NCBI RefSeq assembly: GCF_024807035.1
Contig: NZ_JANUCQ010000005.1
Location: 27,504 to 91,503 of the forward strand
From: Methanococcus voltae PS
GTDB lineage: Archaea; AGJL01; Methanococci; Methanococcales; Methanococcaceae
DNA: 64,000 nt
Direction: 5' to 3'
The position numbers and the translations under genes are program-made. Of the stretch, positions 17,319 to 25,704 are shown in pieces (the stretch's first letter is position 1; every line of letters begins with the position of its first letter). The notes under the pieces are model-generated. The model was not told the DNA's origin, ran no database searches, and worked only from the letters and a program-made list of their open reading frames with translations.

Positions 17319-17914
17319 ATTTTCCCCTCCACTTAACGAAATAATGAATATTCATTATTTAATTGTAATAATCGCCCCTAATCGTTTAGCCACTCCCCAT
17401 ATAAAGTTGCTTTAATCAACGACATTGTTAATTATTAAATAATCTAAATGTTTAGTCACCATAGTTGATAAATTAACGTAATTAAGCTAATAGTTAATTT
17501 AAATAATTAATCAAAATTATTGTAATTTAATTTTAATGATTTATTAGATTACTTTAATATACCTATTATATTTGGCATATTTTAATGATTTACTTAAAAT
17601 TTAAAATAACGCTTAGACCTATTAATCGTCTTTATTTTTCCATCTTCAAACGTAATAATCTCATTTATGTATCTTCTTTTATCCCACGATAAAAGGTTTA
17701 TAGTTAATTGTTTATATAGTTATCCAATATATCCCTTATGTCACCAATTATATGGATATATTAGCTATTCTAAATTTAAAAAAGGGATTAATAAGGATAT
17801 AAAATAAAATAAGCTAAATAAAAAACTAAATAAAAAACTAAATAAAAAACTAAATAAAAAACTAAATAAAAGTAGAATACTAAAAAGGAGAATAAGAAAT
17901 AATTAAATAAATAA
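17319..17914. promoter_or_regulatory. Non-coding region upstream of the TrmB-like regulator
   Basis: About 600 bp. It contains a perfect 8-bp inverted repeat CTTTTATC-CCAC-GATAAAAG (17676-17695). Next to iorB is a 12-bp tandem repeat (17814-17871). No coding potential is seen. Confidence 0.5.
17814..17871. repeat. 12-bp tandem repeat, five copies, 3' of iorB
   Basis: Five copies of CTAAATAAAAAA, the last slightly altered. On the minus strand each reads TTTTTTATTTAG, giving five T6 tracts spaced 12 bp apart just downstream of iorB. A terminator tract is the likely role, by position. Confidence 0.85.
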
Positions 17915-18481
17915 TTAATTTAAATTATATCCCATTTCAAAAGCTTTTAAATTTACGTCTAAAAATCTTTCAGGAACGGTCTCCTTAATAGCTTTTACCC
18001 ATTCATCTTTGGAAATAGGGCTATTTTTTGCAAGTAACCCGATTAAAACAGTATTTACTGTTTTTATATTACCTGATTCCTTTGCCAAATCCATAGCATT
18101 AACAAATTTTGTATTTATATTTTTTTCAGCCATTTTCTGCGTAATATCTTCGGGATAATCAACCGCTCCAATAATAACAGGCATTGGATTTATTTTTTGA
18201 GTATTAGATATCAATATGCCGTCTTCTTTTAAATAATCAACGTATCTAGCACCTTCAAGTAATTCGAAGGCTAAAACGATATCTGCGGAGCCTCTTTCTA
18301 CTACAGGCGAATATATTTTATCGCCGAATTTAACATGTGCGACTACACTACCGCCTCTTTGTGACATTCCATGAACTTCAGATACTTTAACATCTTTTCC
18401 GATGTTTTGGGCTAACTTCCCAAGTACTTTAGAAGCTAATACGGCACCCTGACCCCCAACAGCAGCAATTAATATATTCAT
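17915..18481 (-). CDS. iorB: Indolepyruvate:ferredoxin oxidoreductase, beta subunit
   Basis: This 188-residue gamma-type (POR_N/KOR gamma-like) subunit partners IorA in the oxidation of aryl pyruvates to aryl-acetyl-CoA, or the reverse, with ferredoxin. The N-terminal IAAVGGQGAVLASKVLG is the family signature, followed by EVHGMSQRGGSVVAHVKFG. It is preceded by iorA with a gap of about 100 bp and its own ribosome site GGTGG, so the two form an operon. In methanococci Ior allows aryl acids from outside to be turned into aromatic amino acids, a link with the trp cluster in this window. Confidence 0.93.
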   Translation of the reverse strand: MNILIAAVGGQGAVLASKVLGKLAQNIGKDVKVSEVHGMSQRGGSVVAHVKFGDKIYSPVVERGSADIVLAFELLEGARYVDYLKEDGILISNTQKINPMPVIIGAVDYPEDITQKMAEKNINTKFVNAMDLAKESGNIKTVNTVLIGLLAKNSPISKDEWVKAIKETVPERFLDVNLKAFEMGYNLN

Positions 18482-18585
18482 AATTCCACCTAAGTTTATT
18501 TTTTAAATTTTTTTATGTTATTCTTTATTTTTAAATTTTTTAAGTAGTTTAAGTAGTTTAATTTTTAATTTTTAAGTTTTAAGTT

Positions 18586-20373
18586 TTAATCCTTTTTTTC
18601 CATTAATTCAATTGCAGAACGTTTGCAAACATCTACGCATAAACCGCAACCTACACAAAGCGATTTATTAATTTCTGCTTTTTTAGTTTCATTATTAAAT
18701 GAAATTGCAGGACAACCGATTCTTAAACAAAGTTTGCAACCGTTACATTTTTCAGAATTCACTTGTAAATCTTTATATTCAAATTTAATTCCTTTTATTA
18801 ATATACAAGGTCTTTTTGTAATTATAAGCGATGGTTCTTCGGCATTTACTTCTGTTTTGATAACTTCTTCGAGTTTCTCTAAGTCGTAAGCATCAACTTC
18901 TACAACTCTTTTAATACCGATTGCCTTACCAAGTGCTACAAAATCAATTTGTGGGGCTATATCGCCTTTTAATGTCTTACCGGTTGATGGATTTTCTTGG
19001 TGACCCGTCATAGCAGTTATTGAATTGTCCAATACAATAACGGTGCTATTTCCTTTGTTATATACTATATCAATTAATCCGGTAACGCCAGAGTGCCAAA
19101 ATGTAGAATCTCCGATAACTGCAACGGATTTTTTCGCGAATTCTTTGCCTTTTGCCATTTCAAAGCCGTGAGCCATCCCGATACTTGCACCCATACAAAT
19201 TGTAGTGTCGATAGCACTTAAGGGAGGTACGCCGCCCAATGTATAACATCCGATATCGCCAGAAACGTTTAATTTAAGCTTTTTCAAAATATAGAATGGT
19301 CCCCTGTGGTGACAACCCGGGCATAATACCGGAGGTCTAACGGGTAAATCTTCTTGTACGTCGTAGGTAACCAAAGATTCAGAGTTTAACTCACCAGCTT
19401 CTTTTAAACAGTTTCTTATGATTTCAGGGCTTAATTCTCCAATTGTTGGGAAAATTTCTTTTCCAATAACGTTTAATCCCCAAGATTTTATTTCTTTTTC
19501 GAAAATAGGTTCTAACTCTTCAATAACATACACTTTATCGCAAGTATTAACGAATTCGGTTATTGCTTCCTTAGGTAATGGGTATACCATTCCTAATTTA
19601 AAAAATGAAGCGTTAGGACATACTTCCTTTGCATATTGGTATGATGCACCACTTGTTATGATACCTATGGCTTTATCATTGTATTCCACGTTTATAAGAT
19701 TATTTTTAGGATTATTTGCGAATTCTTGAAGTTTATCAAGTCTTTCTTCGATAATAACTCTTCTTTTTCTTGCGTTTGCCGGTGCAGAAATGTATTTATC
19801 AGGGTTTTTATCATAAGGTCTTGAAATTATCTCTTCATCAGTTATCCGGTTTTCTAAGGACACAATACTTTGAGAATGGGATATTCTTGTAGTTAATCTT
19901 AAAATCACAGGAGTATCAAATTTTTCACTTATCTCAAAAGCCATTTTCGTATAATCCTTACATTCTTGGCTGTTTGAAGGTTCTAAAACAGGGCATTTTC
20001 CCGCCATTCCAAAGTATCTTGTGTCTTGCTCATTTTGAGAGCTGTGCATACTTGGGTCGTCAGCTACGGCAATTACAAGACCGCTGTTTACTCCAGTGTA
20101 GGTAACGGTCATAAATGGGTCGGCAGCTACGTTTAAACCAACGTGTTTCATTGAAACGATACTCCTTGAGCCGGCTATTGATGAACCTATGGCTACTTCT
20201 AATGCTACTTTCTCATTTGTTGACCATTCTGAATTTATTTCATCATATCGAGCAATATATTCGGTTATTTCAGTACTCGGGGTTCCAGGATAAGCTGTTG
20301 CAACAGTTGCGCCTGCTTCGTACGCACCACGAGCTACTGCAAAGTTTCCAAGCAATAATTCTTTTTTTGACAT
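18586..20373 (-). CDS. iorA: Indolepyruvate:ferredoxin oxidoreductase, alpha subunit
   Basis: This is the 595-residue thiamine-diphosphate and iron-sulfur subunit of Ior. The order is an N-terminal pyrimidine-binding domain (AYPGTPSTEI; SMKHVGLNVAADP), a middle domain, a TPP-binding region with GDIGCYTLG and VIGDSTFWHSGVTGL, and two C-terminal [4Fe-4S] motifs (CNGCKLC...GCP and CVGCGLCVDVC). The ATG at 20371-20373 follows GAGG; an in-frame TTG four codons earlier is part of that leader. Cytoplasmic; donates to or accepts from ferredoxin. The operon is iorA-iorB. Confidence 0.95.
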   Translation of the reverse strand: MSKKELLLGNFAVARGAYEAGATVATAYPGTPSTEITEYIARYDEINSEWSTNEKVALEVAIGSSIAGSRSIVSMKHVGLNVAADPFMTVTYTGVNSGLVIAVADDPSMHSSQNEQDTRYFGMAGKCPVLEPSNSQECKDYTKMAFEISEKFDTPVILRLTTRISHSQSIVSLENRITDEEIISRPYDKNPDKYISAPANARKRRVIIEERLDKLQEFANNPKNNLINVEYNDKAIGIITSGASYQYAKEVCPNASFFKLGMVYPLPKEAITEFVNTCDKVYVIEELEPIFEKEIKSWGLNVIGKEIFPTIGELSPEIIRNCLKEAGELNSESLVTYDVQEDLPVRPPVLCPGCHHRGPFYILKKLKLNVSGDIGCYTLGGVPPLSAIDTTICMGASIGMAHGFEMAKGKEFAKKSVAVIGDSTFWHSGVTGLIDIVYNKGNSTVIVLDNSITAMTGHQENPSTGKTLKGDIAPQIDFVALGKAIGIKRVVEVDAYDLEKLEEVIKTEVNAEEPSLIITKRPCILIKGIKFEYKDLQVNSEKCNGCKLCLRIGCPAISFNNETKKAEINKSLCVGCGLCVDVCKRSAIELMEKKD

Positions 20374-20716
20374 GGTATACCTCAATTTACATTATATGGC
20401 TTATATAAATTATAATAAACTTTATGAGTTATAATAAAATTCGATTTAATAACTTTACTAGTATATTATTCTAGCTTTAATTCTAGCTTTAATTGTAATC
20501 TAATTGTAATTATTAATAGTGATAGTATTTGCACATAATAATAATTTCAATTCATATATAAATATTAAGTAGAAGTATTTAAAAAAAACGCTGATTCGAA
20601 GTCTTCGTAAAATTGATAAAGTTACATACTTAGATTAATATATACAAATTAATAAATAATATATTAAGGGAAATTAAAATGCCACATAAAAGGATTAAAA
20701 ATATATTAAATTATAA
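20374..20716. promoter_or_regulatory. Divergent promoter region, iorA / membrane protein
   Basis: About 340 bp. It contains an 11-nt dyad CGAAG-T-CTTCG (20597-20607) that is GC-rich for this genome, and repeated TTCTAGCTTTAA near 20470. A 21-codon ORF from 20679 with a weak AAGGGA site overlaps the next gene's start in another frame. Confidence 0.45.
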
Positions 20717-21166
20717 ATGGGGGAAATTTTGCCAAATTTATTAAAATTATTAAATTTATCGAAGTTATCTCGTAATTTTAAATCCAGCAAGAGAGCAAAA
20801 AACAAAGGAATTACAAAATTATTTTTATTCATAGTTATTACTATGTTATTTTTAAACTCAAGCTGTGGATTAGTTACTAAATTTGTATTACCTATGTTAA
20901 ATTCTGAAAATATAGAAAGTATGGACGAAAAAATATTAAATAATAAAAATATAACCTATTCAAACTATAAAGTAGAATTAATTAAAGATTTGGCTCATAA
21001 AATACCAGTAATGGATAGAGGTACTGAATACGTAATTACACTAATATCTGCAGTAACTTTTAGTATTTTAGCATACGTATTTTTTTCGTACCTGTCAGAA
21101 GAGCATAAAAAACAAAAAAAGCGGTTAGAGAAATCTAAAAAGAGAAAGGAACCGTCATACGTTTAA
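20717..21166 (+). CDS. Small membrane protein of unknown function
   Basis: This protein of up to 149 residues has two hydrophobic segments (about residues 33-53 and 107-126), a charged loop between them, and a very basic C-terminal tail (KKQKKRLEKSKKRKE) that is probably cytoplasmic. I do not recognise a family. The ATG at 20717 has no clear ribosome site; GGGGGA at 20719-20724 could instead serve a TTG at 20729, shortening the protein by four residues. A 33-nt element shared with the hsp20 3' end follows the stop codon. It ends 41 bp from the convergent pyrI. Confidence 0.6.
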   Translation: MGEILPNLLKLLNLSKLSRNFKSSKRAKNKGITKLFLFIVITMLFLNSSCGLVTKFVLPMLNSENIESMDEKILNNKNITYSNYKVELIKDLAHKIPVMDRGTEYVITLISAVTFSILAYVFFSYLSEEHKKQKKRLEKSKKRKEPSYV

Positions 21167-21172
21167 TTTTTA

Positions 21173-21205
21173 ATTATTTTTATAGTATACTATTTTTATT
21201 ATTTT
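21173..21205. terminator. 33-nt 3'-end element, copy 1 (dyad ATAGTATACTAT in T-rich flanks)
   Basis: A palindrome ATAGTATACTAT (21182-21193) flanked by T-rich sequence, directly after the small membrane protein gene. The same 33 nt occur exactly at 29732-29764 after hsp20. A shared terminator or processing element is likely, given the position. Confidence 0.55.
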
Positions 21206-21207
21206 TA

Positions 21208-21666
21208 TTATTTCTTTATTTTTATTTCGTTGATGAATTTTTCACAATAATTACACCTTATTTTTAAATTCTCTTTATCTTCTATTTTGAATTTTCCAGT
21301 AACTTTTTCCTTATTAGTTATGCAGTTTGGATTGGTGCAGATTAGTATACCTTCAATTTTATCAGGAACTTTAACTTTAAACTTTTTTACTACTTTACTA
21401 TCCTTTATAATATTTATAGTAGCGTTTGGGGATATTAACGCTATTTTGCTAACTTCTGCTTCACAAAGTTCCTTTCCTTCAATTTTTAAAATGTCTTTAG
21501 CTCCATTTTTTGAATTAACGTTCATAGCCAAAGTTACGGTTGTATCTTTTGGCATATTTAATATTTGATATACGTTTAATGCCTTAGAGCTAGTTATGTG
21601 GTCGATAACTGTTCCATTATCAATTGGTTTTACTTTTAACTGTTTTTTATCAATTTCTGCAACCAT
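21208..21666 (-). CDS. pyrI: Aspartate carbamoyltransferase regulatory subunit
   Basis: A 152-residue regulatory chain that binds nucleotide effectors and links catalytic PyrB trimers in de novo pyrimidine synthesis. The N-terminal allosteric domain (LKVKPIDNGTVIDHI) and the C-terminal zinc domain with four cysteines (C110, C115, C138, C141) are intact, and the length is typical. pyrB is not nearby. ATG follows GGTGA. The stop is 41 bp from the convergent upstream gene, so both transcripts end in the same short T/A-rich spacer. Confidence 0.96.
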   Translation of the reverse strand: MVAEIDKKQLKVKPIDNGTVIDHITSSKALNVYQILNMPKDTTVTLAMNVNSKNGAKDILKIEGKELCEAEVSKIALISPNATINIIKDSKVVKKFKVKVPDKIEGILICTNPNCITNKEKVTGKFKIEDKENLKIRCNYCEKFINEIKIKK

Positions 21667-21849
21667 AAATTCACCATTATCATTTATTTCTTTAGTTTTA
21701 ATTATAATTTTATAATATGTATTTTTTATAATAGGTATTATTTGTATTACTTATCTTATGTTATTTAACAATTTATATATAGCCATATTTATAAAATTTT
21801 ATTACAGGCAATTTAACCAAAAAATACTCAAAAATAGAGGGGGATTAAA

Positions 21850-22332
21850 ATGGTCTTTAAAATACCTAAAATGAATAAAGAAGAATACGATACTCTTGTA
21901 AATAATAATCACGTTTCAAGAATCGCTTTTTCAGGTTCGGAATACCCATACATTGCACCGTTTTTATATGTATTTGATGGTCAATATATGTATTTCCTTT
22001 CAACCAAATATGGGCGAAAAATAGAGCTTTTAAAAAATAATCCGTATGTATCTGTTGAAATTGATAAATTTTCTGACGATATGTCTTGTTTTAAATTTAT
22101 AACTCTTCAAGGAAAAATTGTTGAGGAAGAAAACGCTGAAAAAAAAGTTGAAATTAAAAAGAAATTTGTAGATATGATAATATCCAGAGGTTTATCTAAT
22201 ATAGTACTCGAAGCACTAGGTCAGAATTCAGAGGAGCCGGTAAAGTCTATAATTACAAATGATAATACCCACATTTGGAAATTAACGGATATTGAAGACA
22301 TTGTAGCATTAAAAAATGAAAAATCATATTAA
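21850..22332 (+). CDS. FMN-binding protein of the pyridoxamine 5'-phosphate oxidase-like fold
   Basis: This 160-residue split-barrel protein shows the usual run of the family: an N-terminal helix (MNKEEYDTLVNNNHVSRIAF), GSEYPYIAPFLYVF, then YFLSTKYGRKIELLKNNPYVSVEID and a LQGKIVEE strand. Such proteins bind FMN or haem and reduce unknown substrates; they are often resistance-type NimA-like or flavin storage proteins. ATG follows GAGGGGG. No partner gene is adjacent. Family call is good, substrate unknown. Confidence 0.82.
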   Translation: MVFKIPKMNKEEYDTLVNNNHVSRIAFSGSEYPYIAPFLYVFDGQYMYFLSTKYGRKIELLKNNPYVSVEIDKFSDDMSCFKFITLQGKIVEEENAEKKVEIKKKFVDMIISRGLSNIVLEALGQNSEEPVKSIITNDNTHIWKLTDIEDIVALKNEKSY

Positions 22333-22546
22333 ATTATTTTATTATTAAATTATTTTATTATTTTATTATTTTATTATTTTATTTTAGTATCCTTTTAGTT
22401 TACTATTATTTTAGTACCATATTGCGTATTTTTACATAAAATCACATATAAATTAATAAATACTTTGTTTTAGAAATATAATCTATAATTAAATTACAAT
22501 CATAAGTTATAATAGATAATTTAATAAAAATATAGGACTGATTAGT

Positions 22547-23482
22547 ATGGTATTATTCGAATTAAGCAATAATAACAAAATAGCCGAGATTAAAGAGAAA
22601 GAATTTAAATTAGAAAAGGATTTGCAGGACGTATGTGAAAAAAATTTAAAAGAACTTTTAAATTTGAAATTTGTTGCAAGTGAATTTTCCGTTGAAAAAT
22701 ATCGATTTGATACGGTTGCTTACGACGAAGAAAATAAATCTTTTGTAATCATAGAATACAAAAGAGGACAAAATTATAGTGTTATAGACCAAGGTTATGC
22801 TTATTTAGCAACAATGTTAAATAATAAAGCTGAATTTATTTTAGAATTCAATGAAAAGTTTGAAACAAGCTTAAAAAGAAAACATATTGATTGGTCTCAA
22901 TCTAAAGTTATTTTTATTTCTCAATCGTTTAACAAATTTCAAAAGGATACCATTAATTTCAAGGATTTACCTATAGAAATATATGAAATTAAACGATTTG
23001 ATAATAATACTTTATCATTCAGTGAGGTAAAGGGTAATCGAATTACAAATAGTATTTCAAATATAGCCGTGGAAAATGAAACAATCAAAAAGGTTAGCTC
23101 TGAAGTGAAAACATATACTATGGATTACCACTATAGTATGGGAAGTCCTGAAACCATTGAATTATATGAAAAATTTAAGGATAAAATAGAAGAAATGATA
23201 CCAGATATCCAAATAGAGCCTAAAAAATGGTATATTGCATTTAAAAAGAATAATAAAAACATTGTTGATTTTACGATACAAAAATCTCAGTTGAAAATTT
23301 GGTTAAATTTGAAAATGGGGGAACTTAATGACATTAAATCGCTATATAGGAATGTTGCAGGCATTGGTAAATTTGGAAATGGAGATTATGAATATAATTT
23401 TACAAATGACGAAGAATTAGAATATATGTTAAGTTTAATAAAACAAGTTTATAAAATTCAAAATAAAATTAAAGATGATTAA
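22547..23482 (+). CDS. PD-(D/E)XK nuclease-like protein with C-terminal DUF5655-like domain
   Basis: A 311-residue protein in two parts. Residues about 25-130 fit a PD-(D/E)XK nuclease core: YRFDTVAYDEE supplies the Asp and VIIEYKRG the E-x-K, followed by a helix (DQGYAYLATML). The C-terminal part (about 205-305; YEKFKDKIEEMIPDIQIEPKKWYIAFK and INL-type strands) resembles DUF5655, often found fused to such nuclease-like domains. Cutting activity is inferred from the motif only. No restriction, methylase or other defence gene lies nearby, and codon use looks like that of its neighbours. ATG has a weak GGACTGAT site. Confidence 0.7.
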   Translation: MVLFELSNNNKIAEIKEKEFKLEKDLQDVCEKNLKELLNLKFVASEFSVEKYRFDTVAYDEENKSFVIIEYKRGQNYSVIDQGYAYLATMLNNKAEFILEFNEKFETSLKRKHIDWSQSKVIFISQSFNKFQKDTINFKDLPIEIYEIKRFDNNTLSFSEVKGNRITNSISNIAVENETIKKVSSEVKTYTMDYHYSMGSPETIELYEKFKDKIEEMIPDIQIEPKKWYIAFKKNNKNIVDFTIQKSQLKIWLNLKMGELNDIKSLYRNVAGIGKFGNGDYEYNFTNDEELEYMLSLIKQVYKIQNKIKDD

Positions 23483-23519
23483 TGAAAATTAATAAAATTA
23501 ATAAAATTAATAAAAATAA

Positions 23520-23825
23520 CTATTCTTTAGGAATTAAATTTTCAAAAGGCTTAAAATACCCCAAAGGTATCAATTCAAATTCTATATAGCCTTCTTTTAC
23601 CAAGGGTAGCTTATTAATTTCCAGTTCTGCTTCTTCTACAGAATCGGCTTCTAAAATTAACACTGCTCCTTTATTATCCATTCTAAAATAAAATTCGCGT
23701 ACAAAATCAGATTTGTAGCCTTCCCAAAAATGAATAAATTCATCATTTAAGGTTTTTTGCATTTTTTCAGGATTCGTTTCAAAATCCATGGGTTTTATAT
23801 CTTTTCCCACTGCCAATATTTTCAT
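23520..23825 (-). CDS. Small ferredoxin-fold (YciI/muconolactone isomerase-like) protein
   Basis: This 101-residue protein has an alpha-beta pattern typical of dimeric ferredoxin-like folds: MKILAVGKDI, a helical middle with FIHFWEGYKSDFVREFYFR, GAVLILEADSVEEAELEINKLP and a final strand. VEEA...LP is a common turn in YciI and muconolactone-isomerase-like proteins. No catalytic assignment is possible. The ATG at 23823-23825 follows GAGAGGAG; an upstream TTG is part of that site. Convergent with the nuclease-like gene. Confidence 0.6.
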   Translation of the reverse strand: MKILAVGKDIKPMDFETNPEKMQKTLNDEFIHFWEGYKSDFVREFYFRMDNKGAVLILEADSVEEAELEINKLPLVKEGYIEFELIPLGYFKPFENLIPKE

Positions 23826-24031
23826 AATTGCTCCTCTCAAAAATATTGTTATTTTATATTATTTCTATTAATAATTATTATTTTTTAGATGCTATAAATA
23901 ATATCATTATTTTCATTATGTACCTATGTTAAAATTCATTAATGTTAAATAATGATATTTTCATAACTTATATTGGGTAAAAAATCAATATTAAAATTTA
24001 AAAATAAATCTAAAGAGGGGAGAGGGGAATT

Positions 24032-25060
24032 ATGGTAGAAAAGCCAAAAAATGCTACGAATGATACTGCAAACTCCAAAAAAAGAGTTATCGTAGTTGTA
24101 AATAAATATTGGGAATGTGACCCGGTATGTTGGGTTCTTACAAATAGTTATCTAACTGACGAGTGTAACTACACTGATAAAAAATATATCATTGACTTAG
24201 ATGTTGAAAATTCGCTTACATTACTTACCTATCCGACTTATGGGTCTGCTAAACCGTTTGAAGGTTCTGGAACTATTCCGAGAATGGTTTTTGAGACTGA
24301 AAAAAGAAATATAGAAGTATGGTGTATCTCAGACTTGCTTAGTAATAGTGGTTCAGAATTACAGTCAAGTTCTGAAGAAAAAATGAAGTTGCTTCCTCAA
24401 ATCTATGAATATGAATACTTAGGGGAGAAATTAGACATAGAAATGGTTATTGCAGTAGGTACGGCTTCCGCGGGACCTTGCGTAACATCTGATTCTCCAT
24501 TTGGGACAGATAATATCAATGGTGCCGTTATAATCGGAAGTAACGTATTTATGCACGATGGTTGGGAACAGGGTTCTTTAAGTAAATTTGAGTGTGACTG
24601 TTGGGGTCAAATAATGCCTTCGTGCTCAAATGATTATATAAGAGAACTCGAAGAAGTTGATTTTAAAAACTATAAAGGACTTATGCTTAGCCCACCGAAT
24701 AATCCATCAACCGTTGAAACTCCAGTATATGTAAGTGAAAATTACGTTGCTTTAGGCTCTGTAAATGTAACAAACTATAATTCATATAGTACTAAAGATA
24801 AAGAAACAGCCAAGACTTTTTTTGAGAATTACCCCGGTAGCCACGATGGAGTTTCCCTGGAAACCACACATTGTTTGATATACCTGGCTGCAAAAGATTA
24901 TTTATGCAGTAATCCACCATTTATGTTCGTAAGTGGTATCGTAGACCGATTTTTATGCTTTGATAGTGATGTTGACCCTACACCTTACGCGCAAAATGTT
25001 TCAGGAGCACATAACGCAGGAGTCACTGTGGCTTACATAATATCCCAGTTAGAAAAATAA
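24032..25060 (+). CDS. Cysteine-rich protein with nucleoside-phosphorylase-like pattern
   Basis: This is a 342-residue soluble protein I cannot name firmly. Parts resemble the phosphorylase/nucleosidase superfamily: a VIAVGTASAGP strand-turn, NGAVIIGSNVF, SLETTHCLIYLAA in the middle, and VSGIVDRFLCFD leading to a final helix with AHNAGVTVAYIISQL. Eleven cysteines, several near the start (WECDPVCWV) and in FECDCWG, are unusual for that family and may bind metal or form an iron-sulfur site. ATG follows AGAGGGGAG-type sequence. No operon partner. Alternative: a purine-nucleoside-permease-like protein. Confidence 0.45.
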   Translation: MVEKPKNATNDTANSKKRVIVVVNKYWECDPVCWVLTNSYLTDECNYTDKKYIIDLDVENSLTLLTYPTYGSAKPFEGSGTIPRMVFETEKRNIEVWCISDLLSNSGSELQSSSEEKMKLLPQIYEYEYLGEKLDIEMVIAVGTASAGPCVTSDSPFGTDNINGAVIIGSNVFMHDGWEQGSLSKFECDCWGQIMPSCSNDYIRELEEVDFKNYKGLMLSPPNNPSTVETPVYVSENYVALGSVNVTNYNSYSTKDKETAKTFFENYPGSHDGVSLETTHCLIYLAAKDYLCSNPPFMFVSGIVDRFLCFDSDVDPTPYAQNVSGAHNAGVTVAYIISQLEK

Positions 25061-25179
25061 TATTTAATTTAACTATTTTTAATTTATTATTTGTTCATTA
25101 AATAATCATATAAATTTAAAGTTTAAAAAATAAAAAATATATAAAAAATATATAAATAAAAATAATAAAAATTAATGAA

Positions 25180-25704
25180 TTAATTATCTATTATTTTTTT
25201 ATTTAAATCATCGAGTGCTTTTAATTCGCTATTCAAACTATTTTCCATAGTTTTTAATTCTCGAGTCTTTATATCCATTAATTCTTTTAATTCATACAAT
25301 TCATTTTGATTGTCAAGTTCTTTCGAATTAGTTGAATTCATATTCTGAAGTTCATGATAATCACTGATTATTTGTTCCAGTGAATTCTCACATTCAGTAA
25401 TTTTCGAATTGTAATATCTTACATTTTCCTTACAGTATTCTATTTCTAAAACTAATTCATTTAATAACTTTTTTTCACAAATCAGATAACTTTTTTTATC
25501 GCTTTTGTGCTTAGAATGATGATTATTTGTTGATTGAAGAGTAATCTCCCTTTGCCTTGAGTATTCTTTAGATTCATTAGTTGGTAATATAAAAAATAAT
25601 TTGCCAACGCGGTCTATAAAACCCTCAAAAAACATAGCGTAGATTACGATTATTCCTATTACTGCCATAATAATTATGGATAGCAGGTTAATATCTAATC
25701 CCAT
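25180..25704 (-). CDS. Membrane-anchored coiled-coil protein, unknown
   Basis: A 174-residue protein with one N-terminal membrane helix (about residues 7-28, IIIMAVIGIIVIYAMFF), a polar linker with a His/Lys patch, and a long coiled coil from about residue 78 to the end (leucine/glutamate-rich heptads). This is the layout of a membrane tether or a structural protein. No homologue is recognised. ATG follows AGGGGC. The region upstream is 580 bp without genes and contains a long hairpin. Confidence 0.6.
   Translation of the reverse strand: MGLDINLLSIIIMAVIGIIVIYAMFFEGFIDRVGKLFFILPTNESKEYSRQREITLQSTNNHHSKHKSDKKSYLICEKKLLNELVLEIEYCKENVRYYNSKITECENSLEQIISDYHELQNMNSTNSKELDNQNELYELKELMDIKTRELKTMENSLNSELKALDDLNKKIIDN

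Noticed and set aside
20679..20744. 21-codon ORF before the small membrane protein, as a regulatory upstream ORF
   Set aside because: Its ribosome site is weak, the codons are not informative, and it overlaps the next start by chance in AT-rich DNA.
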